Under the pieces are notes generated by a model. That model saw only the letters and a program-made list of their open reading frames with translations, ran no database searches and was not told the origin of the DNA. The position numbers were made by a program, and so were the translations under genes. Shown piece by piece: positions 29,183 through 37,897 of a stretch of DNA of 64,000 nucleotides (position 1 is its first letter; every line of letters starts with the position of its first letter). The stretch is from Streptomyces sp. yr375 (GTDB lineage Bacteria > Actinomycetota > Actinomycetes > Streptomycetales > Streptomycetaceae): contig NZ_FOFF01000023.1 in assembly GCF_900110755.1 (NCBI RefSeq), forward strand, positions 62,001-126,000, given 5' to 3'.

Positions 29183-30229
29183 ATGCCACAAGTCGGCAGC
29201 TCCAAGGGTCGGGCGGCAACCGGCGACCCGTTCCTGGCCACCGTGGACACGATCGGCTCATGGCTCGGTTCCGCGCCCGGGAAGGTCGACTCCGTCCTGT
29301 CCGGCGGCGAGCGGGACCGCGTCCTGGGCGAGGTCGGCGACATCAACAGAGCGGCGGCCATGGGCGACACGAGCGCCCTGTACGCGCAGCAGTACCTGCT
29401 CGACCGTATCTACCAGCTCTACACGAAGATCCCGCTGGGCGAGACCGCCGAGGGATCCGTCGCCGTGTACGAGATCGGCCGGCTGCTGGAGACCGCCACC
29501 GCCGAGGCGCAGGACCGGCTCATCGATCCGGGGCTGCTCGACGAAGCGCCCGCGGAACCGCGCGCGTACCTGACCTGGCTGAAGCAGTTGGCCCGTGGCC
29601 ACCGGGTGTACAAGCACCCCTACTACCACGAGTTCATCCGCAACACGGCCACCGAGAGCGACCTGCGCAACTACGTGATGCAGGAGTCGGTGGTCGACGG
29701 CCGCTTCGACGACCTGCTCGCGCTGATGCAGGTGGGCACCGCCGGCGAGGCCAAGATGGAGATCGCCGCCAACTTCTGGGACGAGATGGGCAACGGCAAG
29801 CCCGCCGAGGTCCACACCACCCTCTTCAACAAGATCTTCGAGGTCTTCGAGATCTCGGAGGAGGAGCTGGAGCGCTCGCTCACCGCGACCTCGCTGCTCA
29901 ACGGGAACCTCGCGGTCATGCTGTGCCGGCACCGCTCGCTGTACCCGGAGGCGGTCGGCTTCCTGGGGATGACCGAGTGGATGGCGCCGGACCGGTTCGT
30001 GCAGGTCGTGCACGCCTGGGAGCGCCTCGGGCTGCCGGAGGTGGGGATCACCTACCACCGGCTGCACATCACCATCGACTCCCAGCACGCGCAGGGCTGG
30101 TTCCACAACGTGGTGCTGCCCGCCGCCGAGTCGGCGTACATGCGCCGCGCCATCGCGCGCGGCATCCTGTGGCGGCTCAACTCCTCCGCCGCGTACCTGG
30201 ACGAGCGCATGCCGTCCGCCGCCGTCTGA
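29183..30229 (+). CDS. heme-oxygenase-like diiron oxidase/oxygenase
   Basis: A 348-residue all-helical protein of the iron-containing redox enzyme (heme-oxygenase-like diiron, HDO) group. Candidate iron ligands are Glu168 in VMQESVVDGRF, Glu201 and His211 in FWDEMGNGKPAEVH, and the late cluster YHRLHITIDSQHAQGW. Relatives cleave, desaturate, N-oxygenate or cyclise amino acids and fatty acids (UndA, BesC, SznF and PolF are known examples). Here it opens a biosynthetic operon and probably modifies an amino acid precursor of the NRPS. The ATG at 29183 follows GGGGGAAAAC; an upstream in-frame ATG would translate the 9-bp repeat array and is unlikely. Confidence 0.85.
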   Translation: MPQVGSSKGRAATGDPFLATVDTIGSWLGSAPGKVDSVLSGGERDRVLGEVGDINRAAAMGDTSALYAQQYLLDRIYQLYTKIPLGETAEGSVAVYEIGRLLETATAEAQDRLIDPGLLDEAPAEPRAYLTWLKQLARGHRVYKHPYYHEFIRNTATESDLRNYVMQESVVDGRFDDLLALMQVGTAGEAKMEIAANFWDEMGNGKPAEVHTTLFNKIFEVFEISEEELERSLTATSLLNGNLAVMLCRHRSLYPEAVGFLGMTEWMAPDRFVQVVHAWERLGLPEVGITYHRLHITIDSQHAQGWFHNVVLPAAESAYMRRAIARGILWRLNSSAAYLDERMPSAAV

Positions 30230-30266
30230 CGCCCCACCACCTCACCACTCCGTCTGGAGGACAGAC

Positions 30267-31001
30267 ATGCCGCTCGGCAGTGAAGGGTTCGTCATCATCG
30301 ACCTGCCGGATGTCTCGGCCGACATCCTGCCCAGTTACGACGACTGCCCGGTCGACGAGTACATGGGCAACGGCACCCGCTTCAAACGCTTCTCCCAGTA
30401 CCGGCTGAGCCCGCAGGGCGAGCACGCCTGGTCGTTCGACCGGCTCGCGCACCGCGACTACACGACGTACAAGAAGTTCAACTCGGTCGGCGGCGGCATC
30501 CGCCGCGTCTACGAGCCGATCAAGGTGGACTTCACCCCGCTGATCGAGGCCGGCATCCGGGAACTGGGCCTCGACCGCTCCGAGGACTGGCAGATCAACG
30601 TCCACCAGAACCGCACCCGCGCCGACGGCGGCAAGCCCGGCCCGCTCACCCCGGAGGGCGTGCACCACGACGGGCACGAGTTCGTCATGATCGCGATCCT
30701 CGACAAGGTGAACGTGGCGGGCGGCACCACCCGGCTGTGGCGCTCCGGGGCCGACGCGCCGTTCTGGTCCGGCACGCTCGAACCGGGGCAGGCGGTCCTG
30801 CTGGACGACCGGGCGCTCGCCCACGACGTCACCGACGTGCTCTCCGGCGACGGCGGTCCGGGCCACCGGGACATCGTCATCATCGCGTTCTCGCGGTGGG
30901 CGGAGAAGTGGTACGGCGAGGAGCACGACGCCGCCGCCCTCTCCGACGACGAGAACACGGACGACAACGCGGCCGAGAACACGGACGCGGACGCGAAGTA
31001 G
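30267..31001 (+). CDS. 2-oxoglutarate/Fe(II)-dependent dioxygenase (amino acid hydroxylase type)
   Basis: A 244-residue enzyme of the 2OG-Fe dioxygenase family that includes L-isoleucine and related free amino acid hydroxylases. The metal triad is His and Asp of GVHHDGHEFVMIAILDKV and the late His of LDDRALAHDVTDV; an Arg later in the barrel would bind 2-oxoglutarate. NVHQNRTRADGGKPGPLTPEG fits the family's substrate loop. The last 25 residues are acidic and low complexity (DDENTDDNAAENTDADAK). It probably hydroxylates a free amino acid before NRPS loading. Spacing to the upstream gene is 37 bases, with GGAGG before the ATG. Confidence 0.87.
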   Translation: MPLGSEGFVIIDLPDVSADILPSYDDCPVDEYMGNGTRFKRFSQYRLSPQGEHAWSFDRLAHRDYTTYKKFNSVGGGIRRVYEPIKVDFTPLIEAGIRELGLDRSEDWQINVHQNRTRADGGKPGPLTPEGVHHDGHEFVMIAILDKVNVAGGTTRLWRSGADAPFWSGTLEPGQAVLLDDRALAHDVTDVLSGDGGPGHRDIVIIAFSRWAEKWYGEEHDAAALSDDENTDDNAAENTDADAK

Positions 31002-31086
31002 CTCCTGGAACCGGAACGCGGTGGAGCCCCGGGCCGTCACGACGCCCCGGTGCTCCGCCGCGTCCAGCAGCGGAGGGAGATCAGCC

Positions 31087-32049
31087 ATGACCGACTTCTT
31101 CAAGTACCAGGCCGCGGGCAACGACTACCTGGTGATCGATCCCCGCCACACCGACTTCGCCGTGAGCCCCGAGGCGATCCGGCTGGTCTGCGACCGCCGC
31201 CGGGGCATCGGGGCGGACGGTGTGCTGTACGGGCCGCTGGAGCAGCCCCGGGCCGGCGTGCCCGTGCCGCTCGCCCTGTACAACTCCGACGGCTCCGACT
31301 GCGGCCGCAGCGGCAACGGCCTGCGCATGTTCGCCCTGCACCTGGCCGCGCAGGAACCGGGCGGCGGGGCGTGGGAGGGGCGGGAGTTCACCCTGCGCAC
31401 GGCCGCGGGCGAGAGTCCGGTACGGATCCTGGACGCCGCCGCGGGGCGCGTCCAGGTCGGCATGGGCTGCCCGAGCTTCGACGCCGCCGAGCTGCCGCTG
31501 CTCGCCGAGGACGGCACCCCGTACCCCGGCCGGGCGGTGTCCGTGCCGCTGACGGTGGACGGGGAACGGCTGGTCGTCACCTGTGTGTCCAACGGCAACC
31601 CGCATACCGTGGTCCTGGTGGACGCGCCGACCCCGCGGCTGGCCCGTCTGCTCGGCCCGAGGATCGCCCGGCACCCCCGCTTCCCGCAGGCCACCAACGT
31701 GCAGTTCGCGCGCATGGTGGACCGGACCGTGATGGAGGTCGAGGTCTTCGAGCGCGGCGCCGGCTATGTGACGGCGTCCGGCGCCGGCGCCTGTGCCGCG
31801 GCGTCCGCCGCGCGTGAACTCGGGCTGTGCGACGAGCGGGTGGAAGTCCGGATGCCGGGGGGCGGCGTGGAGATCACCGTGGGGGCGGACGGCCGGGTCA
31901 CCATGACCGGCGACGCCGAACAGGTCGCCGTCGGCACCTTCGCCCCCGCACTGCGCACCCGCCTCGACCGACTCGAACAGCTCGACCGACTCGACCGACG
32001 CGACCGACCGGCGACGGCGGCACCCGCGAGAGCGGGGGCGACCCGGTGA
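31087..32049 (+). CDS. DapF-fold epimerase-like protein with both catalytic Cys replaced by Ser
   Basis: A 320-residue diaminopimelate-epimerase-like protein: FFKYQAAGNDYLVID, RRRGIGADGVLYG, VSNGNPHTVVLVD, ATNVQFARM and FERGAGYVTASGAGACAAAS all fit DapF. In DapF the two acid/base residues are Cys in CGNG and in ACGTG. Here they are Ser75 (SGNG) and Ser231 (ASGAG); Cys72 lies three residues before Ser75. The protein is therefore unlikely to be an ordinary two-base Cys racemase and may be an isomerase, dehydratase or altered epimerase. The last 30 residues carry a 9-bp-encoded LDR repeat. It follows the dioxygenase and overlaps the aminotransferase start (GTGA). Confidence 0.85.
   Translation: MTDFFKYQAAGNDYLVIDPRHTDFAVSPEAIRLVCDRRRGIGADGVLYGPLEQPRAGVPVPLALYNSDGSDCGRSGNGLRMFALHLAAQEPGGGAWEGREFTLRTAAGESPVRILDAAAGRVQVGMGCPSFDAAELPLLAEDGTPYPGRAVSVPLTVDGERLVVTCVSNGNPHTVVLVDAPTPRLARLLGPRIARHPRFPQATNVQFARMVDRTVMEVEVFERGAGYVTASGAGACAAASAARELGLCDERVEVRMPGGGVEITVGADGRVTMTGDAEQVAVGTFAPALRTRLDRLEQLDRLDRRDRPATAAPARAGATR
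31963..32007. repeat. five 9-bp units inside the DapF-like C-terminus
   Basis: Five in-frame 9-base units (CTCGACCGA, CTCGAACAG, CTCGACCGA twice, CGCGACCGA) encode LDR-LEQ-LDR-LDR-RDR. The tract lies beyond the conserved DapF fold and is probably a recent expansion. Confidence 0.8.
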
Positions 32050-33212
32050 CCATGCCCGCACCCACACCCGCCCCCGCCCCCACACCCGCCGGGCGCTCCC
32101 GCGACTACCCGATGCAGCGGTGGGTCTTCGAGGACGCCGCCGGGCGCTTCGACATCGACCTCGGCGACAGCAACATGCTCCCCGGGCTCCTCGACGACCT
32201 CACCCTCCCCGCCGGTCTGGAACTGGACTACGGCCACGACCACGGCCTGGGCGCGCTGCGCGAGGCGGTGGCCGCACTGTACGGCGGACGGCCCGAGTCG
32301 GTCCTCATCACGCAGGGCGCCCAACAGGCCCTCTACCTCGTGTACGCGACGCTGCTGGCCCCCGGCGACCGGGTGATCGGCTTCCGGCCGGGCTGGCAGC
32401 AGTCCTGGGACGTGCCGGCCGTGCTGGGCTGCAAGGTCGATCTCGTCGGGTTCCGCCCCGACCTGAGCTTCGACGTCGAGGCCGCCGAGGCGGTCGCCGG
32501 GCCCGACGTACGGCTGATCGTGGCCAACAGCCCCTGCAACCCGACCGGTCGGCGCATCGCGGAGCGCGACCTGCGCGCCCTGGTCGCCCTCGCCTCGCGG
32601 ACTGGCGCCCATCTGCTGCTCGACGAGGAGTACGCGCTCGACCTGTCCCGGTCCGCCGCGCTCGACGGCGGCGGCCGGGTGATCTCCGTGTCCAGCCTGT
32701 CCAAGGTGTACGGGTTCCCGGGGCTGCGGGTGGGCTGGCTGTACGGGCCGCCGGCCGTGGTGGAGGGCTGCGCCGAGCGCAAGTTCCTGTCCACCATCTC
32801 CAACTCGGTGCTGTGCGAGACGCTGGCCCGCGAGGTGCTGGCCGACCGCGACCGCCATCTGCGGTCCTATCACGCGCTCACCGGTCAAGGACTGTCCCTG
32901 GTAAGGGAGTTCGCCCTGCGCAACGCGGACGCGGTGACCCTGGTGGAACCGGAGGGCACCCCGTTCGCCTGGCTCTGGCTCGGCACCGGCGAGGAGCCCC
33001 TCACGATGTGCCGCCGGGCGCTGGACCTGGGCGTCCTGCTCATGCCCGGCGAGACGCTCGGCGCCAGCGACGGCTTCCGCGTCTGTTTCGCCCGCTCCCC
33101 CGAGGCGGTCACCGAAGGCCTGCGCCGCGTGGAGACCGTACTCAGGCCCCGTGGAGACCGCACTCGGGCCCCCGTGCTCCGGCCCAACTCCCCTGCCCCG
33201 CTGACCCCGTGA
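32046..33212 (+). CDS. PLP-dependent aminotransferase class I/II
   Basis: A 388-residue fold-type I PLP enzyme. DYGHDHGLGALREAVAALYG is the N-terminal glycine-rich segment, IVANSPCNPTGRR the conserved cofactor-face motif, LLLDEEYALDLS the Asp that contacts the pyridine nitrogen, and VSSLSKVYGFPGLRVGW the Schiff-base Lys. By eye it resembles the VioD/capreomycidine-synthase-like branch as much as ordinary aminotransferases, so beta- or gamma-replacement and cyclisation of a hydroxylated amino acid is possible. GTG at 32046 overlaps the upstream stop; an ATG at 32052 is the alternative. The start is followed by a Pro/Ala/Thr-rich tail. Confidence 0.85.
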   Translation: MTMPAPTPAPAPTPAGRSRDYPMQRWVFEDAAGRFDIDLGDSNMLPGLLDDLTLPAGLELDYGHDHGLGALREAVAALYGGRPESVLITQGAQQALYLVYATLLAPGDRVIGFRPGWQQSWDVPAVLGCKVDLVGFRPDLSFDVEAAEAVAGPDVRLIVANSPCNPTGRRIAERDLRALVALASRTGAHLLLDEEYALDLSRSAALDGGGRVISVSSLSKVYGFPGLRVGWLYGPPAVVEGCAERKFLSTISNSVLCETLAREVLADRDRHLRSYHALTGQGLSLVREFALRNADAVTLVEPEGTPFAWLWLGTGEEPLTMCRRALDLGVLLMPGETLGASDGFRVCFARSPEAVTEGLRRVETVLRPRGDRTRAPVLRPNSPAPLTP

Positions 33213-33234
33213 ACCAGCCGATTGGAGTCCGACG

Positions 33235-36200
33235 ATGAGCGACGCCTCGCTCCCCGCCGCCGAGTCACGTATCCAACTGTCCTTCGGGCAGGAGCAGTTG
33301 TGGTTCCTGGACCAGATGAGTCCCGGGGAGACCACCTACAACGTCATCCAGGCCTACCGGTTGCGCGGCCCGCTGGACGTGCCCGCGCTGGAGCAGTCCC
33401 TCGACGTGCTGGTGGCCCGCCACGAGCAGTTGCGGGTGACCTTCCACTCGGCGGACGGCGTCCCCTACCAGGTGGTCTCCCCGGTACAGCACCGGCCGCT
33501 GCCCCTTGAGGACCTTTCCGGCCTCGGCTCCCCCGAGGAGGCGGAGAGCGCGCTGAGCGCGGCGCTCCAGACCGAGGCCGACACCCCGTTCGACCTCGCC
33601 GCGGGGCCCGTCTCCCGGTTCAAGCTGTTCCGGCTGGCCCCCGAGGAGCACGTGCTCTGCCTCGGCTTCCACCACATCGTCACCGACGGCTGGTCCGGCG
33701 GCGTGATCAGCCGCGAGATATCCCAGGCGTACGGGGATCTCGCGGCCGGCCGCACCCCCGACCTGCCGGAGCTGACGGTCGGCTACGACGACCACATCAA
33801 GGGGCAGCGGCGACAGCGCGCCGAGGGCGTCTGGGAGGAGGAGCTCAAGTTCTGGCAGGAGCGGCTGGCCGGACTCGAAGCGCTCGAACTCCCCGCCGAC
33901 CGGCTGCGACCGGCCGAGCCCACCCAGGGCGGCGAGACCTTCGTCGTCGACTTCCCCGCCGAACTCCTCACCAAGGCACGCGCGTTGGCGCACGAGCGAG
34001 GCGCGTCGCTGTACATGGTGGTCGCCGCCGCGCTGAACGTCGTACTGAGCCGGTACAGCGGCCAGGCCGACATCGCCCTCGGGGTGCCGATGCTCGGCCG
34101 TACCGACCCCGAACTCGAGGACGTCGTCGGCCTGTTCATCAACATGACGGTGCTGCGCTCCGACCTGTCCGGCGGGGTCACCTTCGCCGAGCTGCTGGAC
34201 CGCATCACCGACGCCAACCTCGACATGTACGACAACCAGGACGTGCCGTTCGACCATGTCGTGGACCGGGTGCAGCCGGTCCGGGACGCGGGCCGCAACC
34301 CGCTGTTCCAGATCGCCTGCCAACTGCTCGGCGAGACGACCACCGGCGACGCCTTCCAACTGGCGGGCCTGACCGCCGAGACGATCGCGGTGGCCGGCAC
34401 CCGCTCCCGGTTCGACCTGTCGTTCAGCTTCGTCGAAGGGGCCGAACGGCTGCGCCTGATCGTCGAGTTCGCGACCGACCTCTACGACCGCTGGCGCGTC
34501 GAGGCCCTGATCGACCACTTCCGGACGGTCCTGACGGCCGCGGCGGACGCCCCGGACACCCCGGTGTCCGCGCTGCCGCTGCTGTCCGACGCGGAGCGCG
34601 AGGAACTCCTCGCGGTGGGGCGCGGCCCCGACTTCGACTATCCGACGGAGCCGGTGCACGCGACGATCGCCCGGATCGCGGAGGAGCACCCGGAGCTGGT
34701 CGCGGCGGTCTGCCGTGGCGTGGACCTGACGTACGGCGAGCTGATGCGGCGGGCCGGGAAGCTCGCGCGCTACATCCGCTCCCGGGGTGTGGAGCGTGAG
34801 CAGGTCGTGGCGATCGCGATGGACCGCGATCTGGACGCGCTGGTGGCGATCCTGGGCGTCATGGTGTCCGGCGCCGCGTACACCATCATCGACCCGTCGC
34901 ACCCCGACGCCCGGCTCGACCACATGCTGCGCGACACCGCGACCCCGCTGGTCATCACCCGGGAGGCGGCGCTCGGCGACCTGCCGGACTCGTGCGGCTG
35001 GGAGAGCCTGCGCATCGACGCCGACTGGGACGTCGTAGAGGCGCAGCCGGACGACGTCCCGCTGACGGAGTGGGCGGAGCCGACGTCCCTGGTGTACGTC
35101 CTCTACACCTCGGGGTCGACCGGCCGGCCCAAGGGCGTGATGATCGAGCAGCGCGGTCTGCGCATGTTCATCGAGGCGTACCGGCGCAGCTTCGGCGAGT
35201 GGGGCCACACCGACCGGCTGCTGCAACTGCCCGCGCTGACCTTCGACATGTCGCAGGGCGAGATCTTCGCCGGTCTGATCAGCGGCTCGGCGATGGTGCT
35301 GGTGGCCCCGGAGGACGCCTCGTCGCCGGAGTCCCTGGGCGCGCTGATCCGCGATCAGCGGGTCACGTACGCCGGGCTGTCGCCCGCGATCCTGTCCGTG
35401 GTGGAGGCGGGGCCGTACCCGGACCTGAAGTACATCATGGGCGGCGCGGAGGCCCTGCCGGCCGAGCTGGTCAACAAGTGGAACCTGCCGGGCCGTAAGT
35501 TCGTGAACCTCTACGGGCCCACCGAGGCGTCGGTCGCGACCACCGAGTACCTGTGCGAGCACCGGGAGTGGCAGTCGTCGCCGCCCATCGGCCGGCCCGA
35601 GTTCAGCCGGCTGCACTACGTGGTCGACAAGGAGTTCAACCTCGTGCCGGTCGGCGTGCCGGGCGAGCTGCTGATCGGCGGCGACGAGGGCCTGGCGCGC
35701 GGCTATCTGAACCTGCCGGAGATGACGGACGAGAAGTTCGTGCCCGACCCGTTCCTCGGCGACGGCAGCGGGGGCCGGGTCTACCGCACGGGCGACCTGG
35801 TGCGCTGGACGCGCGATCTCCAGATCGACTTCATCGGGCGGCTGGACAACCAGGTGAAGCTGCGCGGCCTGCGCATCGAGCTCGGGGAGATCGAGTCGGG
35901 GCTGCTGACCCACCCGAAGATCCGGATGGCGCTGGTTCTGCTGCGGGAGGACGGCGGGGAGAAGCAGCTCGTCGCCTACTACACGGTGCTCGGCGACACC
36001 TCGCCGACGGTGGCCGAGTTGCGCGAGCATCTGGGCCGCACGATGCCCGAGTACATGGTGCCGACGGCGTGGGTGGAACTGCCGGAGTTCCCGCTGACCC
36101 CGGCCCGCAAGATCAACCGGAGCGCGCTGCCCGCTCCGGTGTCCGCGGCGGCCGACGGCGCGGCCGGTTTCGTCGCCCCGGCGACCGCGACGCAGGAGAA

Positions 36201-36435
36201 GGTCGCCGAGGTGTTCGGCGCCGTCCTGTCCATGCCCCGGATCGGGGCCGACGGCAGCTTCTTCGCGCTGGGCGGCAACTCGCTCCAGGCGATGCGCGTG
36301 GTGAGCCGCCTGAACAAGCACTTCGGCGTCAAGGTCAACGTCCGGCTGCTGTACGGCGGCGCCACGGTGGCCTCCATCGCCACGGCCGTCGACACCCTGA
36401 CGGCGGCCAAGAAGGGGACGGGGACCCATGCTTGA
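33235..36435 (+). CDS. NRPS module, C-A-T
   Basis: A 1066-residue single-module synthetase. The condensation domain (residues 12-445) has an intact HHIVTDG motif at 146-152. The adenylation domain (about 460-960) shows LYTSGSTGRPKGVM (A3), LTFDMSQGEIFAG (A4), LYGPTEAS (A5), YRTGDLVRW (A7) and the A10 Lys in PARKINRS. The carrier domain has the phosphopantetheine Ser in LGGNSLQAMR. Reading the specificity pocket by eye gives about D-M-G-G-I-G-L-V-A-K, which I cannot assign to a known substrate. An intact N-terminal C domain implies that it accepts an upstream acyl or aminoacyl carrier. It overlaps the next gene by eight bases. Confidence 0.94.
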   Translation: MSDASLPAAESRIQLSFGQEQLWFLDQMSPGETTYNVIQAYRLRGPLDVPALEQSLDVLVARHEQLRVTFHSADGVPYQVVSPVQHRPLPLEDLSGLGSPEEAESALSAALQTEADTPFDLAAGPVSRFKLFRLAPEEHVLCLGFHHIVTDGWSGGVISREISQAYGDLAAGRTPDLPELTVGYDDHIKGQRRQRAEGVWEEELKFWQERLAGLEALELPADRLRPAEPTQGGETFVVDFPAELLTKARALAHERGASLYMVVAAALNVVLSRYSGQADIALGVPMLGRTDPELEDVVGLFINMTVLRSDLSGGVTFAELLDRITDANLDMYDNQDVPFDHVVDRVQPVRDAGRNPLFQIACQLLGETTTGDAFQLAGLTAETIAVAGTRSRFDLSFSFVEGAERLRLIVEFATDLYDRWRVEALIDHFRTVLTAAADAPDTPVSALPLLSDAEREELLAVGRGPDFDYPTEPVHATIARIAEEHPELVAAVCRGVDLTYGELMRRAGKLARYIRSRGVEREQVVAIAMDRDLDALVAILGVMVSGAAYTIIDPSHPDARLDHMLRDTATPLVITREAALGDLPDSCGWESLRIDADWDVVEAQPDDVPLTEWAEPTSLVYVLYTSGSTGRPKGVMIEQRGLRMFIEAYRRSFGEWGHTDRLLQLPALTFDMSQGEIFAGLISGSAMVLVAPEDASSPESLGALIRDQRVTYAGLSPAILSVVEAGPYPDLKYIMGGAEALPAELVNKWNLPGRKFVNLYGPTEASVATTEYLCEHREWQSSPPIGRPEFSRLHYVVDKEFNLVPVGVPGELLIGGDEGLARGYLNLPEMTDEKFVPDPFLGDGSGGRVYRTGDLVRWTRDLQIDFIGRLDNQVKLRGLRIELGEIESGLLTHPKIRMALVLLREDGGEKQLVAYYTVLGDTSPTVAELREHLGRTMPEYMVPTAWVELPEFPLTPARKINRSALPAPVSAAADGAAGFVAPATATQEKVAEVFGAVLSMPRIGADGSFFALGGNSLQAMRVVSRLNKHFGVKVNVRLLYGGATVASIATAVDTLTAAKKGTGTHA

Positions 36436-37897
36436 CACTCCGTCAGCCATGACGACGACCTCGAACCGCAGACACAACGCCCCCTCCGCTGTCGACAGTT
36501 CCGCGCAGGCCCTGCTCCTGCGCCACGGGGCGGAGCTGCTGAACCGCACCGATCCCGAACTGGCCGTGCTGCTCGACCGGGAGGTGGAGGAGCAGACGGC
36601 GACGCTGGCGATGGTGGCGTCCTCCAGTGCCGCGAGCCCGTCGGTGCTGGCCACGGGCGGGGCCGCCCTGTCGAACGTGACGGCCGAGGGCTATCCGGGG
36701 GCCCGCTACCACCCCGGCGCGGGCCGGTTCGACGGGGTGGAGCGGCTGGCCGCCGACCGGGCCCGGCATGCCTTCGGCGCGCGCTACGCCAACGTCCAGC
36801 CGCATTCCTGCTCCTCGGCGAACCAGGCCGTGCTGGCCGCGTTACTGCCCCCGGGCGGGGTCCTGCTCGCCCTCGACCTGGACTCCGGGGGGCATCTCAC
36901 CCACGGGTCGGCCGCCTCGGTGACCGGGCGCCACTACCGGGCCGTCCACTACGGCCTGGACGAAGGGGGGTTGGTCGACTACGAGCAGGCGGCCGAACTG
37001 GCCCGGCTGCACCGCCCCAAGGTGCTCATCGCGGGGGCCAGCGCCTATCCGCGGATGCTCGACTTCGCCCGGTTCCGGGCGATCGCGGACTCCGTCGGGG
37101 CCTTCCTCGTGGCCGACATCTCGCACATCGCCGGTCTGGTGGCGGCGGGCGAGCACCCGAGCCCCATCGACGTCGCGCACGTCACCACCACCAGCACGTA
37201 CAAGCAACTGGGCGGCCCGCGCGGGGGGTTGATCCTCATCGGCCGCGAACACCGCACCGCCGGGCCCGACGGCCGTACCCCGCTGGACCGGCTGATGCAG
37301 CGGGCGGTGTTCCCGCAGTCGCAGGGCACCCCGAGCCCGGCGTCGATCGCCGCGAAGGCGCACGCGCTCAAGTCGGTGGCGGAACCGGCGTTCAAGGAGA
37401 CCATGCGGCTCGTCGTCGACGACGCGGCGGCGCTCGCCGGTGAGTTGGCGGGGCTCGGCCACCGGGTGCTGACCGGCGGCACCGACAACCACATGGTGCT
37501 GCTCGACATGGCCGTACGCGGCATGACCGGGGTGGTCGCCGAACGGGCCCTGGAGGACTGCGGGATCCTCACCAACCGCAACCGCATCCCCGGCGACGTC
37601 AAACCGCCGCTCGTCGCCGGCGGCCTGCGGCTGGGCACGAACGTGCTCGCGCAGCGGGGCATGGGGCCCGCCGAGATGCGGGTCTGCGCCGGTCTCCTGC
37701 ACGACGTGCTCACCGCGACCACCGTCCGCTCGGACACCGAGTACCGCACCGACCCGGCGGTCCGCGACCGGGTGCGCGCCGAGGTGGCCGCCCTCTGCCG
37801 CACCCACCCGCTGCCCTTCGCGCTCACCGCCCCCGCCGACATCCCTGCCGACATCCCTGCCGACGTCCCCGATCTCGCCCCAGGAGAGCGGCCTTGA
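36428..37897 (+). CDS. serine hydroxymethyltransferase-like PLP enzyme (TTA codon)
   Basis: A 489-residue SHMT-fold protein. PSVLATGGAALSNVTAEGYP, YANVQPHSCSSANQAVLAAL, LVADISHIAGLVAAGEHPSP and TTSTYKQLGGPRGG (PLP Lys259) are diagnostic. In housekeeping SHMT the last motif is TTTHKTLRGPRGG; here the residue before Lys is Tyr rather than His, and the N-terminal 40 residues are extra, pointing to a specialised member such as alpha-methylserine hydroxymethyltransferase or an aldolase. Leu139 is encoded by TTA (36842-36844), making the operon a likely bldA target. It sits between the two NRPS genes and overlaps both, so it probably makes or modifies a monomer. Confidence 0.88.
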   Translation: MLDTPSAMTTTSNRRHNAPSAVDSSAQALLLRHGAELLNRTDPELAVLLDREVEEQTATLAMVASSSAASPSVLATGGAALSNVTAEGYPGARYHPGAGRFDGVERLAADRARHAFGARYANVQPHSCSSANQAVLAALLPPGGVLLALDLDSGGHLTHGSAASVTGRHYRAVHYGLDEGGLVDYEQAAELARLHRPKVLIAGASAYPRMLDFARFRAIADSVGAFLVADISHIAGLVAAGEHPSPIDVAHVTTTSTYKQLGGPRGGLILIGREHRTAGPDGRTPLDRLMQRAVFPQSQGTPSPASIAAKAHALKSVAEPAFKETMRLVVDDAAALAGELAGLGHRVLTGGTDNHMVLLDMAVRGMTGVVAERALEDCGILTNRNRIPGDVKPPLVAGGLRLGTNVLAQRGMGPAEMRVCAGLLHDVLTATTVRSDTEYRTDPAVRDRVRAEVAALCRTHPLPFALTAPADIPADIPADVPDLAPGERP

